Source of the DNA: Linum tenue
Lineage: Eukaryota > Streptophyta > Magnoliopsida > Malpighiales > Linaceae
Direction: 5' to 3'
DNA: 64,000 bases
Assembly (NCBI GenBank): GCA_946122785.1
Contig: CAMGYJ010000010.1
Location: forward strand, 48,567,134-48,631,133
Position numbers and translations under genes: made by a program. The notes beneath the pieces were generated by a model. It saw only the letters and a list, made by a program, of their open reading frames with translations. It had not been told where the DNA came from and made no database searches. Positions 23,780-33,311 of this stretch are shown here, one piece after another. The first letter of the stretch is position 1, and each line of letters opens with the position of its first letter.

Positions 23780-25393
23780 ATGGCTGGATCTTCTTCCTCT
23801 GCTGGATACTCTGGCAACACGAATCCTCCCTGGTTCGATGGGTCAGACTTCACGGTCTGGAAGAAAAGGATGCGTTTGTATCTTCGGGGCGTCGACAGCG
23901 ACCTCTGGAAAATTGTTCGAGAAGGGCCAATCGAAATGGATGAAGATGATGAAGGAAGCTGGAATGATGATCAAAAAATCTCGGCGCAGCTCGACTCAAG
24001 AGCCATGCACATCCTCTTCTCAGCTCTCAGCCCAGACGAACGAAGCCAAGTCGCCAGATGCGAATCAGCAAAAGAAATCTGGGAAGCCCTCCAAACCACT
24101 CACGAAGGTACGTCTGAGGTAAGGGAAACTCGAATTGATGTTCTCCTAAATGAATATGAAGGATTTGAAATGTTTTCTGGTGAACCCATTTCTGAAATGT
24201 ATAAGCGTTTTAACGACCTAATCAATAAATTGAAAGGATTAGGAAGACAATTTTCAAGTAAAGAACTTGTTAGAAAAATACTTAGATCCTTACCTCGTGA
24301 ATGGATGCCTAAACGAACTGCAATAGAGGAAGCTCGTGATCTGACAACTCTTTCTGTTGAAAAGCTTATTGGGTCATTGCTAAGTCATGAAGAAGTTATT
24401 AATCAAATGAACAAAGATGATAACAGAAGACGAAAAAACATTGCTTTTAAGTCTAAAGCTCAAGATTATTACTTTGACTCTGAGGATGAATTAGATGATG
24501 ACTTTGAAAATGAATTAGCACTTCTTGGAAAACGCTTTCACAAAATGATGAAATTTAAGAGAGATCACAAACTAAAAAGAGCAAATTATGGAACTTCAAA
24601 CAACTTTTCTAATAAAAGAGACATTGACAGTAAAGTTCCAAGTGAGAAATTTTCTGGTACGTCTAAAAAACAATCCTTTCTTGAAAAATTTAATCAAGAA
24701 AACAAGGAAGAAAAGCCAGTAAATGAATCAACAATTTGCTATAAATGTGGAAAAACTGGACATATAAGATCTAATTGTCCTTTTAAGTCTAGGGAAAAGG
24801 CTCTTGCAGCTTCTTGGAGTGATCTGAGTTCAGATGACTCAGATTCAAATGGAAATCTTGCATATATGGCATTCACCTCAAATCATTCCAACTCTGATCG
24901 TGAGGAAACCAGCTTTGGTCATCAGGTAATCTCTGACTCTGACTCTGAATTGAATGATGAACCTAGATCCAACTCCGAATTTCTACATGCTTTATCCAAT
25001 CTACAAAAAGAATGCAGCCTCTTGAAAAGCAAGTATTGTCTGATAATGTCTGAACTGCAACTGAAAAATAAAGAGATAGATAAATTAAACTACTCGATTA
25101 CTTGTCAAAATGAGTTGAATACCTCACTAAACAGCAGGATTATGACACTTACAGATGAAAATGAACTCTTAAAGACAAAACTTGCATCTCACTCATACAA
25201 TCAAAAACCTGCATTCCTTAATTCTCGCCATTTTATGCCTATGATTAACAAAGTGCCTAAGAAATACCCTGTAATATACAGATGCCACTTCTGTAGGAAA
25301 ACAGGACATTTGGAATATTATTGTTTCAAGAAACAAAAACTTAAAAAATCAGTACCCAAAAGCTACTGGGTACCTAAATGCTCTAATCTTTGA
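23780..25393 (+). CDS. gag: Copia gag protein, 537 aa
   Basis: The frame starts at ATG 23780, about 40 nt after the PBS, and ends at TGA 25391-25393. Residues about 14-210 fit the plant copia gag region (PWFDGSDFTVWKKRM start, then a helical capsid part). A CCHC knuckle, CYKCGKTGHIRSNC, lies near residue 315. After it comes an acidic and coiled-coil stretch (QLKNKEIDKLN) and a second knuckle-like C-x2-C-x4-H-x4-C near residue 500. The length and second finger are typical of Sirevirus gag. The protein packages the element RNA into particles. Most copia elements continue directly into pol; here a stop codon intervenes. Confidence 0.93.
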   Translation: MAGSSSSAGYSGNTNPPWFDGSDFTVWKKRMRLYLRGVDSDLWKIVREGPIEMDEDDEGSWNDDQKISAQLDSRAMHILFSALSPDERSQVARCESAKEIWEALQTTHEGTSEVRETRIDVLLNEYEGFEMFSGEPISEMYKRFNDLINKLKGLGRQFSSKELVRKILRSLPREWMPKRTAIEEARDLTTLSVEKLIGSLLSHEEVINQMNKDDNRRRKNIAFKSKAQDYYFDSEDELDDDFENELALLGKRFHKMMKFKRDHKLKRANYGTSNNFSNKRDIDSKVPSEKFSGTSKKQSFLEKFNQENKEEKPVNESTICYKCGKTGHIRSNCPFKSREKALAASWSDLSSDDSDSNGNLAYMAFTSNHSNSDREETSFGHQVISDSDSELNDEPRSNSEFLHALSNLQKECSLLKSKYCLIMSELQLKNKEIDKLNYSITCQNELNTSLNSRIMTLTDENELLKTKLASHSYNQKPAFLNSRHFMPMINKVPKKYPVIYRCHFCRKTGHLEYYCFKKQKLKKSVPKSYWVPKCSNL

Positions 25394-28300
25394 AAATTGC
25401 AGAACAAGGGAGCTTCTGAAAATATATGGTATCTTGACAGTGGTTGCTCCCACCACATGACAGGTAATGAAAATCTGTTTTCCTCTCTAATCTATAAAAA
25501 GGGAGGTAAAGTTACTTTTGGTGATGATAGAAATGGAAGAGTTTTTGGTAAAGGTGTCATTGGCAATTCTCCTTTTCCAACTATAGATAATGTGCTACTT
25601 GTAAATGGACTGAAACACAATTTACTCTCTATCAGTCAGCTTTGCAAATCTGGAAATAGAGTCATTTTTGAAGCATCCTTATGCAAAATTGAAAGAATTA
25701 GTGATGGAAAATTACTCTTCTTTGGTACTCAAAAGGACAACATTTATGTTGTTGATCTAAATAACCTTGACTCATTTAATGAAACCTGTTTTCAAGCTCT
25801 GTCTCAGGATGTGGAATCACTGTGGCATAGGAAATTAGGACACATCTGCCTGTCTAAACTATCTAAATTGTCCAAATCTAAGTCTGCCAGAGGAATCCCA
25901 AACATTAAAGAAAAACAAAACTTCTTTTGTGATGCCTGTATAGCTGGAAAACATGCTAAGAAACACTTTAAACGTAAAAAGGATATAACTACCACTGCTT
26001 GCTATGAACTGGTCCACATGGATCTTTTTGGTCCTTGTAATGTTACTAGTCTTGGAGGAAAATCCTATGTGTTTGTGATCGTTGATGACTACTCAAGATT
26101 CTCTTGGGTATATTTTTTAGCTACCAAAGATGAAACATTTGAAAAATTCAAAATCTTTGTTGCTCAAGTTTTAAATGATTCTTCTGCATGTTTAAAATCC
26201 ATCAGGAGTGATAACGGAGGAGAATTCATAAATGAAAACTTTGAAACCTTGTGCAATGAAAAAGGGATTGCTCACTCTTTTTCTGCCCCTAGAACACCTC
26301 AACAAAACGGTGTTGTAGAAAGGAAAAATCGTACAATCATTGAAACTGCCCGAACTATGCTTCTAGAGTATAATTCACCAAAAAATTTATGGGCTGAAGC
26401 AGTTAACACTGCATGCTACACTATAAATCGAGTTCTTATTCGAAAGCATCTAAATAAAACTCCATATGAGATTCTTAAGAATAAGTCTCCAAATCTTAGC
26501 TACTTTCACCCTTTCGGATGCAAGTGCTACTCCTTGAATACAAAAGATCATAGAGGAAAATTTGATTCCAAATCTGATCCTTGCATTTTTGTGGGATATT
26601 CGATGAAAGGACAAGCATTTCGTGTCTTTAATAAGATAACTAGACGTGTTGAAGAGTCTGTTTTTGTGAAATTTGATGATTCAATGTCATCTATCTCTAT
26701 TGATCCCTGTAATTTAGTTTTTCCATCACTTGAGTTTGATCATCTCTCTAAGCCTGTAGATACAGAAAATACTTTAGATGTCACTCAAGATGCAGGGGAA
26801 GAAACAAGTCAAGGTAATGATCCATCTTCTCAAACCAAATCTGCCCCTGCTCACATCAAAAGGAGACATCCTGAAACTCTCATCCTTGGAAATCTGGATG
26901 ACAAAATAAAAACTCGAGGTAAGTATATCCCTGGACAGTATGCCTTTGTATCTCAACTTGAACCTAAGAACTATAAGGAGGCATTAAATGATGAAGAATG
27001 GACAAATGCAATGCAAGAGGAATTATTGCAATTTATTAGGTTAAAAGTATGGGAATTGGTTCCTCTGCCTCTAGATAAAACAGTGATAGGAACTAAATGG
27101 GTATTTCGAAACAAATCTGATGAATTAGGGATAATAATAAAAAATAAAGCCAGATTAGTTGCTCAGGGATATAATCAAGAAGAAGGAATTGATTTCGATG
27201 AGACTTTTGCACCAGTAGCTAGAATTGAATCCATAAGAATGTTGTGTGCCTTTGCTTGTTTCATGAAAATTCCTCTTTTCCAAATGGATGTCAAAAGTGC
27301 ATTTCTAAATGGAGTCATTAAGGAAGAAGTTTATGTTGCACAGCCTCCTGGTTTCATTGATCCTGAGTTTCCAAACCATGTATACAAACTGTCTAAAGCA
27401 TTATATGGTTTAAAACAAGCCCCTCGAGCTTGGTTTGACAGGCTAACTGAATTTCTTATTGAACAAAATTTTGAACAAGGAGGGGTTGATAAAACTCTAT
27501 TTATAAAAAAAAAAGGTTCCAACATTCTGATTGTCCAAATATATGTCGATGACATTGTATTTGGATCAACTAATCCTGACATGTGCTCAGAATTCTGTGA
27601 TTCCATGAAAAATGTTTTTGAAATGAGCATGATGGGAGAACTTTCTTACTTTCTGGGACTTCAAATTAAACAACTTAACTCTGGAATTTTCATTTCTCAA
27701 TCTAAGTACATTGATTCAATGCTTAAGAAATTTGATCTTCAAAACATAAATCCATGCAATACACCTATGGCAGCAAACTCTAAACTAGATAAAGATGAAA
27801 CTGGAAACCCTGTTTGTGAAAAGAAATATCGTGGCATGATTGGTTCTCTTCTTTATCTAACTGCCAGTCGACCTGACATTCAGTTTTCAGTTGGTTTATG
27901 TGCAAGATTTCAATCCTGTCCAAAAGAATCTCATCTAACTGCAGTAAAACGAATCTTTAAGTATATAAAGGGAACCTCAGATTTAGGCCTTTGGTATCCA
28001 AAATGTGATTATTTTGATCTGGTTGGATTTAGTGATTCTGATTTTGCTGGTAGTATTACTGATAGAAAGAGCACCTCAGGATCGAGTCATTTTCTTGGTC
28101 CCTGTCTTGTATCTTGGTTCAGTAAGAAACAAGGGGCTGTGGCACTCTCAACAGCTGAAGCTGAATACATGGCTGCTGGGAGTTGTTGCACTCAATTAAT
28201 GTGGATGAAATCCCAATTATCTGATTATGGTCTTGAATTCTCAAAAATCCCTATCTGCTGTGACAATACAAGCACCATTTGCATGTCAAAAAATCCTGTT

Positions 28301-28507
28301 CAACACAGTAGGACCAAACATATAGAAATAAAACATCATTTCATTCGTGATTTAATTCAGCTTGGCAAAATTGAGCTTCAATTTGTTCCCACAGAAAATC
28401 AGCTTGCTGATTTATTTACTAAACCACTGCCCACTGACAGGTTTGTTGCTCTATGCACTGAAATCGGCCTAAAATCTTTTCATCAGATTTGCACTCTTTC
28501 CCCATAA
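25394..28507 (+). CDS. pol: Copia pol polyprotein (protease, integrase, RT, RNase H)
   Basis: The frame continues from gag in phase 0 immediately after the TGA and runs about 1037 codons to TAA at 28505-28507. It has no ATG of its own near its start, so it probably depends on read-through of the gag stop. Domains in order: protease WYLDSGCSHHMTG (Asp at 25436), pre-integrase LWHRKLGHI with HHCC ligands, integrase with VDDYSRFSWVYF and TPQQNGVVERKNRT, RT with MDVKSAFLNG and YVDD (27542-27553), and RNase H with SDSDFAG and KHIEIKHHFIRD. No other interruption is seen. The codon bias is AT-rich, unlike the flanking genes. Confidence 0.93.
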   Translation, partial: KLQNKGASENIWYLDSGCSHHMTGNENLFSSLIYKKGGKVTFGDDRNGRVFGKGVIGNSPFPTIDNVLLVNGLKHNLLSISQLCKSGNRVIFEASLCKIERISDGKLLFFGTQKDNIYVVDLNNLDSFNETCFQALSQDVESLWHRKLGHICLSKLSKLSKSKSARGIPNIKEKQNFFCDACIAGKHAKKHFKRKKDITTTACYELVHMDLFGPCNVTSLGGKSYVFVIVDDYSRFSWVYFLATKDETFEKFKIFVAQVLNDSSACLKSIRSDNGGEFINENFETLCNEKGIAHSFSAPRTPQQNGVVERKNRTIIETARTMLLEYNSPKNLWAEAVNTACYTINRVLIRKHLNKTPYEILKNKSPNLSYFHPFGCKCYSLNTKDHRGKFDSKSDPCIFVGYSMKGQAFRVFNKITRRVEESVFVKFDDSMSSISIDPCNLVFPSLEFDHLSKPVDTENTLDVTQDAGEETSQGNDPSSQTKSAPAHIKRRHPETLILGNLDDKIKTRGKYIPGQYAFVSQLEPKNYKEALNDEEWTNAMQEELLQFIRLKVWELVPLPLDKTVIGTKWVFRNKSDELGIIIKNKARLVAQGYNQEEGIDFDETFAPVARIESIRMLCAFACFMKIPLFQMDVKSAFLNGVIKEEVYVAQPPGFIDPEFPNHVYKLSKALYGLKQAPRAWFDRLTEFLIEQNFEQGGVDKTLFIKKKGSNILIVQIYVDDIVFGSTNPDMCSEFCDSMKNVFEMSMMGELSYFLGLQIKQLNSGIFISQSKYIDSMLKKFDLQNINPCNTPMAANSKLDKDETGNPVCEKKYRGMIGSLLYLTASRPDIQFSVGLCARFQSCPKESHLTAVKRIFKYIKGTSDLGLWYPKCDYFDLVGFSDSDFAGSITDRKSTSGSSHFLGPCLVSWFSKKQGAVALSTAEAEYMAAGSCCTQLMWMKSQLSDYGLEFSKIPICCDNTSTICMSKNPVQHSRTKHIEIKHHFIRDLIQLGKIELQFVPTENQLADLFTKPLPTDRFVALCTEIGLKSFHQICTLSP

Positions 28508-28769
28508 TGATTTGTATTGGATGTGCATTTAATTCCTTTTTCCTTTCTGTCCACTTTATTTTGCTGCAACCAGATTGGTCTTTCTTCTGCATTTCTTGAG
28601 CATGCTTCTTAGAGTTACGAAGCATTTTTTGCATGCCTGCATTTACTTCATGCTTCTTTCAAAAATCTACTTTCACGCTTAGGTAAGCTTGGTTCTCTCT
28701 TTAAATACCAGATCATTTTTTCACTCACTCCACACTTAATCCATCTTGATCCAACCTCTCCTAGAAACC

Positions 28770-29711
28770 ATGTCTGATCATCTCCGTTCTCTTGGCTTTG
28801 TTCATACCTATATCTCATCCATCCATAGAGAACCTGCCATCATAAATCATCACCGCTACCTTGAATCCTTTGATCAAAGGCCTCTTGCCTTTCAAATCCG
28901 CATTGATCCTCATGAGTTTATTCCCTTTGGGATGGACATCATGCCTCTGATTAATGCTCTTGGCTGGGATTTTCTCATAAATATTCCTGCCCAACCAGCT
29001 TGTCCTGAGCTTGTCAAGCATTTTTACAGCAACCTGCGCTGTCTTGGGATTCATACCAAAAGGTTCTCCACCCTTGTCTATGGACATCTGCTTTCCATTC
29101 CCATGAGAGCCCTAAGCATTATTCTTGGATATCCATCCTCTGGTCTTGCTCTTTGCCACACGTCTGAGATGTGGAAGTTTGATTTCAATCTTGATATTGA
29201 GGGATCTAAGTTCTCTGGTCAACCAGCCACTACTACATTTACAGCTTTCCCAGCTTCTCGCCTATGTCCAAAACTTAGAATCTTTCATTACTTCCTCACT
29301 CGAGTGCTGTTGCCTCGTGGGTTCTCAAGAGATCAAGTCCTTCCTCTTGATATCTGGGTTCTGTCTCATGCCACTGCTGGACAGAAACTTGATTTTTGCT
29401 CACTGCTGTTTGGAGCCATGATCTCCCCGGGTGATGGATCTCTGCCTTTTGGAGGGATTATCACTACCTTCCTGGCCAATATAAATATCAACATCTCTGG
29501 CTTTCGATCAGAAACTCCTACCATTCACCTCAGTGCTAGAAATGTGCTGGCTTGCCTGGGCTTTCAAGTTCCCACTTCTCCTGCTCGGTCACCATTAAGA
29601 GCACCTGCCAACCTTGGCCTTATTTTTGCTCTTGATGACTCGTCATCAGTTGAATCTGATGAAGATCTTAATGATGACCCCAGCTCTCCAGTGCCAGGTC
29701 CTTCGCAGTAA
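28770..29711 (+). CDS. Third ORF of the retrotransposon, function unknown
   Basis: A 313-aa frame beginning MSDHLRSLGFVHTYISS, about 260 nt after pol, in the place where some Sireviruses carry an envelope-like ORF. I see no signal peptide and no convincing TM helix, so a fusion-type envelope is not supported. The protein has a compact, aromatic-rich body and an acidic serine-rich tail (SSSVESDEDLNDDPSS). It recalls the frames annotated as putative plant transposon protein domain in plant genomes, a match from memory and weak. Its being open in such a young element suggests it is expressed or only recently captured. Confidence 0.75.
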   Translation: MSDHLRSLGFVHTYISSIHREPAIINHHRYLESFDQRPLAFQIRIDPHEFIPFGMDIMPLINALGWDFLINIPAQPACPELVKHFYSNLRCLGIHTKRFSTLVYGHLLSIPMRALSIILGYPSSGLALCHTSEMWKFDFNLDIEGSKFSGQPATTTFTAFPASRLCPKLRIFHYFLTRVLLPRGFSRDQVLPLDIWVLSHATAGQKLDFCSLLFGAMISPGDGSLPFGGIITTFLANININISGFRSETPTIHLSARNVLACLGFQVPTSPARSPLRAPANLGLIFALDDSSSVESDEDLNDDPSSPVPGPSQ

Positions 29712-29725
29712 TGACTGTTTGTCTC

Positions 29726-30059
29726 AGGGGGAACTTTTTGTGGCCTGTTCCCAGGGGGAATGTCTGTTGAAGCTATTCTATGTTGTTATTTTGCACTCCA
29801 AACTTTGCCAAGATTGCTAGACTCATGTCATGGTTGACTATTTTGCAATCCGTGGGTGATTGCTGAACTTATGTGTTATTTTGCTCTGCTTTGCAACCCA
29901 TGGGGGTCTGCTGAATATTATCTATTTATGTTATTTTGTTATGCTTTGCAACCCATGGGGGTTTGCTGGACATTTTTTTTGTTCCCTGTTGTTTCTGGAA
30001 ATGGTGTCTGCTTGTGTGTGTTTCATTTTCAGGAAATGGAGGATCGGCTGAAGGGGGAA
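29726..30059 (+). other. Multiple polypurine tracts and short tandem repeats
   Basis: AGGGGGAA occurs at 29726-29733, 29753-29760 and 30052-30059; the last lies two nt before the 3' LTR and is the functional plus-strand primer site by position. Between them a unit with TTTGCAACCCATGGGGGT recurs (about 29890 and 29946, with a diverged form at 29843). Multiple tracts upstream of the 3' LTR are a known Sirevirus hallmark. Confidence 0.85.
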
Positions 30060-30061
30060 AT

Positions 30062-30674
30062 TGTGAGACGAAAAGTCAGCTCCTGCTCTCCAACATACAA
30101 AACGACGCCGCTTCACCAAACGACGCCGCTGGACGCATACGACGCCGGATGAAGATAAGGCCTGGAGCTGTCTTCGTGAATCAGCCTTATCCTCCAGAAT
30201 CGCCTTCCTCCTCCAATCTCAAGAGACACAGAACCTCCTTTTGCCAAGAACAAGCTCTCCTACGATCTTGTGCTTGTCAAAAGCACACCTACAGCCACAA
30301 CGGTCCTAATCCTCAGCCCTTTTTAAAGACCTCAAAAGATCATGAGAAGATCAACGGTTGTAGCTTGAATTGTGAAATCATTGAGCTGTCAAGGGTTCGG
30401 GTTTTTGTTCATCTTCAGTCTTCTTATCTATAGAGATAGATTCTGGGTAGATAGGAAGTGGGAAGATTGTTCAGGATCTTTGTTGATCGACCATACTTCT
30501 GGTCGAGTTTCTTTTCGTTTCTTTCTTTCGATCTTTGTTTCCAAAATCGCAGACATAATGGCTGCAGAATGACCCCTGTTAGTTAATCTATCTTCGTATT
30601 ATTCAGTCATTCTGTGACTCATTCTCCAAAATCCTAAACACAAAAAACGTTTCCTTTCCCAGCCTGAAATCTCA
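30062..30674 (+). repeat. 3' LTR of the copia element
   Basis: 613 bp, matching the 5' LTR except C at 30574 against T at 23626. It is followed by the target duplication AATTC at 30675-30679. Confidence 0.97.
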
Positions 30675-31266
30675 AATTCCCCCTTCTCTTTCTCGTCCAT
30701 GCAGGTGTCCCTCTAGCATAATAAAAATACGACATTTTGTAGGTTTTGCAGGTCGAGAATCTGCGCCGAAAATCTTCCCTATTAATTGATAAAATATAAT
30801 ACTATTAATTAAGAATGCAGAGAAATTAGCACATTTGGGTGAAATCAATTTTAAAGAGAAGGAAGAGAGTGATGGGGAACTTCTATGGTGCGTACTCGTC
30901 AATGCAGGTAGGAACACATCATAAAATTAAAACCTCTCCTTCCGATCCTCCTCGTTCTTTTTCTTGACGGGGCCAGGTCGAGTGATTCTCGACCTGATCC
31001 CTCCTCGTCTTTTTTTTCGGTGGTCAGGTCTGACTCGACCTGACCACCACGTACCATCCAAACCGCCCCGAAACAAAGCAGAGCATAGAGAGCTAGCAAT
31101 AAGACAGAGAGACAGAGAGGGTTGAAGGGATTGTTTATTATTACCTGCAGGTGGATGGGATTGATTGATTCAATGATCACAGAGAACTGCTGCATGCAAC
31201 TCAAAAAGCTCAGTAACAGAGAGAAACAGAGGACGAGAGAAACGCAGAGAAGGGAATGGTTATAGG
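30675..31266. repeat. Duplicated block A, copy 2, right part
   Basis: Matches 12633-13233 with scattered differences, including the second hairpin and the leader/donor sequence. It ends where the hAT element is inserted (GTTATAGG, 31259-31266). Beyond that element the sequence joins block B directly, so the DNA equivalent to 13250-15548 is absent here. Confidence 0.88.
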
Positions 31267-31934
31267 TAGGGGTGGAAATCGGTACGGTATCGGTATCCCA
31301 ATACCAAATACCGAAATCCCGAATACCGAATTACACCCTAAAATCAATCCCAATCCCAATCCCTAAATAATTTCGGTATCCCAATCCCAATCCCTAAATA
31401 ATTTCGGTATCCCAATCGGTACCTCGGTATCCCAATCGGTATTATCGAATACATAATTAATTACCTTTGCAATTAATAATTAAATATATAAATGAGATTT
31501 TATTGTTTAATTTAGAGCAAAGAGACTAAGCAAATAGTCTTGAGTTGCCTAGAGCTAACATCTTAAGTTCTTGTAATTGGTAATCTTTAATTTGACGAAT
31601 TTGAGGTTGAGAGACGACTAATACTCGTGTGAAATTGTGATGTAATGATCTATGTATAATTAAATGACACTTTTGGTGGTTGAGGGTCGCGTAGTATTGA
31701 ATGAGAGAGTCTAGTTGAGAGGATAAAATACACACTAGCTTATATTTCGGTATTGATCGGTATTTCGGTATATACCGATCCCAATCCCGTAATCCCTAAT
31801 ACCGAATAACAATTGAAATTCAATCCCAATCCCAATCCCACAAAATAATACGTGTATTCGGTAATACCAAATATAGACAAATTCGGTACGGTATTCGGTA
31901 TATCCCAAATACCGGTACCAAACTTCCAGCCCTA
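31267..31934. mobile_element. hAT-type MITE, 668 bp
   Basis: Termini are TAGGGGTGGAA and its near inverse TTCCAGCCCTA. A perfect 8-bp duplication GTTATAGG flanks it (31259-31266, 31935-31942). The subterminal regions are rich in CGGTATCCCAATCCC and CGGTATTCGGTA repeats. It has no coding frame. Block A copy 1 holds the empty site at 13226-13233. Confidence 0.92.
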
Positions 31935-31952
31935 GTTATAGGAGAAGAGAAG

Positions 31953-33311
31953 AGTGCACTCTTTGATTTATTAATCAGTTTTTTTCCTCTATTGGTGAAA
32001 CTTTGGTGTATGTATTGCATGCGCCTCCCATTCTTACCCAACAAGTTAAATGATGATGTTTCCATGATTTACAACTCCTCAAATAATAAGGATTGTGAAG
32101 CAGTACAGGAGGTTATATCATAAAGCTAGCGATATATGATATTTTGTGATAAAATTATGGTTTAATAGTCTCATACCACTAAAAACTAGCTATCGCTAAA
32201 AGATGTTTACGGTCGAACCTCTAATACGGTACAGTTTCACAAACACTTACAAATAATAGGCCATGCCATGTGTGCGTCACAAAAGTGGGAGACAAGGAAA
32301 CCACTAATTAACTAAACACTGATCAATAAAGTATTGTTAGCTCTTATCCACTTCTGGATTAAATTCTTCATATTGTATTATTATTAGTTTATGTTATATA
32401 ATCTAACTTATGAGGACTTTAGTATAACCTTCCAAAAATCCAAATTGTTGGCTTCTGTACTGCCAATTCTCAGGTTACCAAATCCAGCGGCTACCCCCAA
32501 CTGTGGTTTTGGACCATTCTGTCCCATTCCGACTTCCAATTAACAATAATAATAATTAATATTATTGTTAACTTATTATATATTATAAAGCAAAATACTC
32601 GCTTTTGGGCCCCAGATCGCAGGCTTGCAAAGATAATTGTTGGGCTGCTGAGCCCAATTTGCATGCTTTTAGGCAAAAAGTAAATAGAAGCAACAACAGG
32701 CGACTACATAGCATAGCAACAACAGGTTTGCAGATGGTGGTGACCCAGAAAGAGAAATACGAATCATAGGCCCGCAACATAGCATTGTAACATGATTTGG
32801 GCTGGGTTGAAGTTTCAAAAAAAATCTCCTTTTTTTGTGGGCTTTCAACGGGGGAAGCCCACTACTATAAAATTCATATCACGAGTGGAAAGGCCTTCAT
32901 GGCTGGGTGGGTTGAGGTTGAATAGTCAACAGTACTTGACAAAAATAAAACGTGCATTACCATGCACGTAACGTAAGCTCTAGGTCCACCCGAGAAAAAG
33001 AAGAAAGAGATAGTAACGATGATAAGCTCATAAGGTTCACTCATACCTCTAGTGGAGGACTTAATTTGTGTGGAAACTTAGTTGTGTGGTGCAGATTTGA
33101 GTCTCGAGTCTATGTCCTTTAGCGTGGAAGCTTCAGTTATGGTGTGCATTTTACGCTCACCCTGTCAAACTAATCTCAAGTCAAGGTCTTTCTCTGGCTT
33201 TGTACTTGCTCTCCATGGAGGTTCCCTATATAATATATACTCTCCTCCGATCCCCCAAGCAGCTAAGCAAAGCCATTGAAAGAGAGATATTGAAACTCCA
33301 TCCATCCATCC
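31953..33311 (+). repeat. Duplicated block B, copy 2: upstream region of the second LRR gene
   Basis: Near-identical to 15549-16932 with small indels. A TATATAATATATA box lies at 33227-33239. The second LRR gene therefore carries essentially the same proximal promoter as the first. Confidence 0.9.

Larger units (their letters stand above)
23114..30674 (+). mobile_element. Full-length Ty1/copia retrotransposon, Sirevirus type
   Basis: A 7561-bp element with two 613-bp LTRs in direct orientation and a perfect AATTC target duplication (23109-23113, 30675-30679). Internal order: PBS for initiator tRNA-Met, gag, in-frame stop, pol (protease, integrase, RT, RNase H), an additional ORF, several polypurine tracts, 3' LTR. 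The long gag with two zinc knuckles, the extra ORF downstream of pol and the repeated AGGGGGAA tracts point to the Sirevirus (SIRE/Maximus) lineage. The LTRs differ at one visible base (23626 T, 30574 C), so the insertion is young. It lies inside duplicated block A copy 2, whose sister copy has the empty site. Confidence 0.97.

Noticed and set aside
28746..29711. Third retrotransposon ORF as a true envelope protein
   Set aside because: No signal peptide, no clear TM helix or fusion-type features; position alone is not enough.
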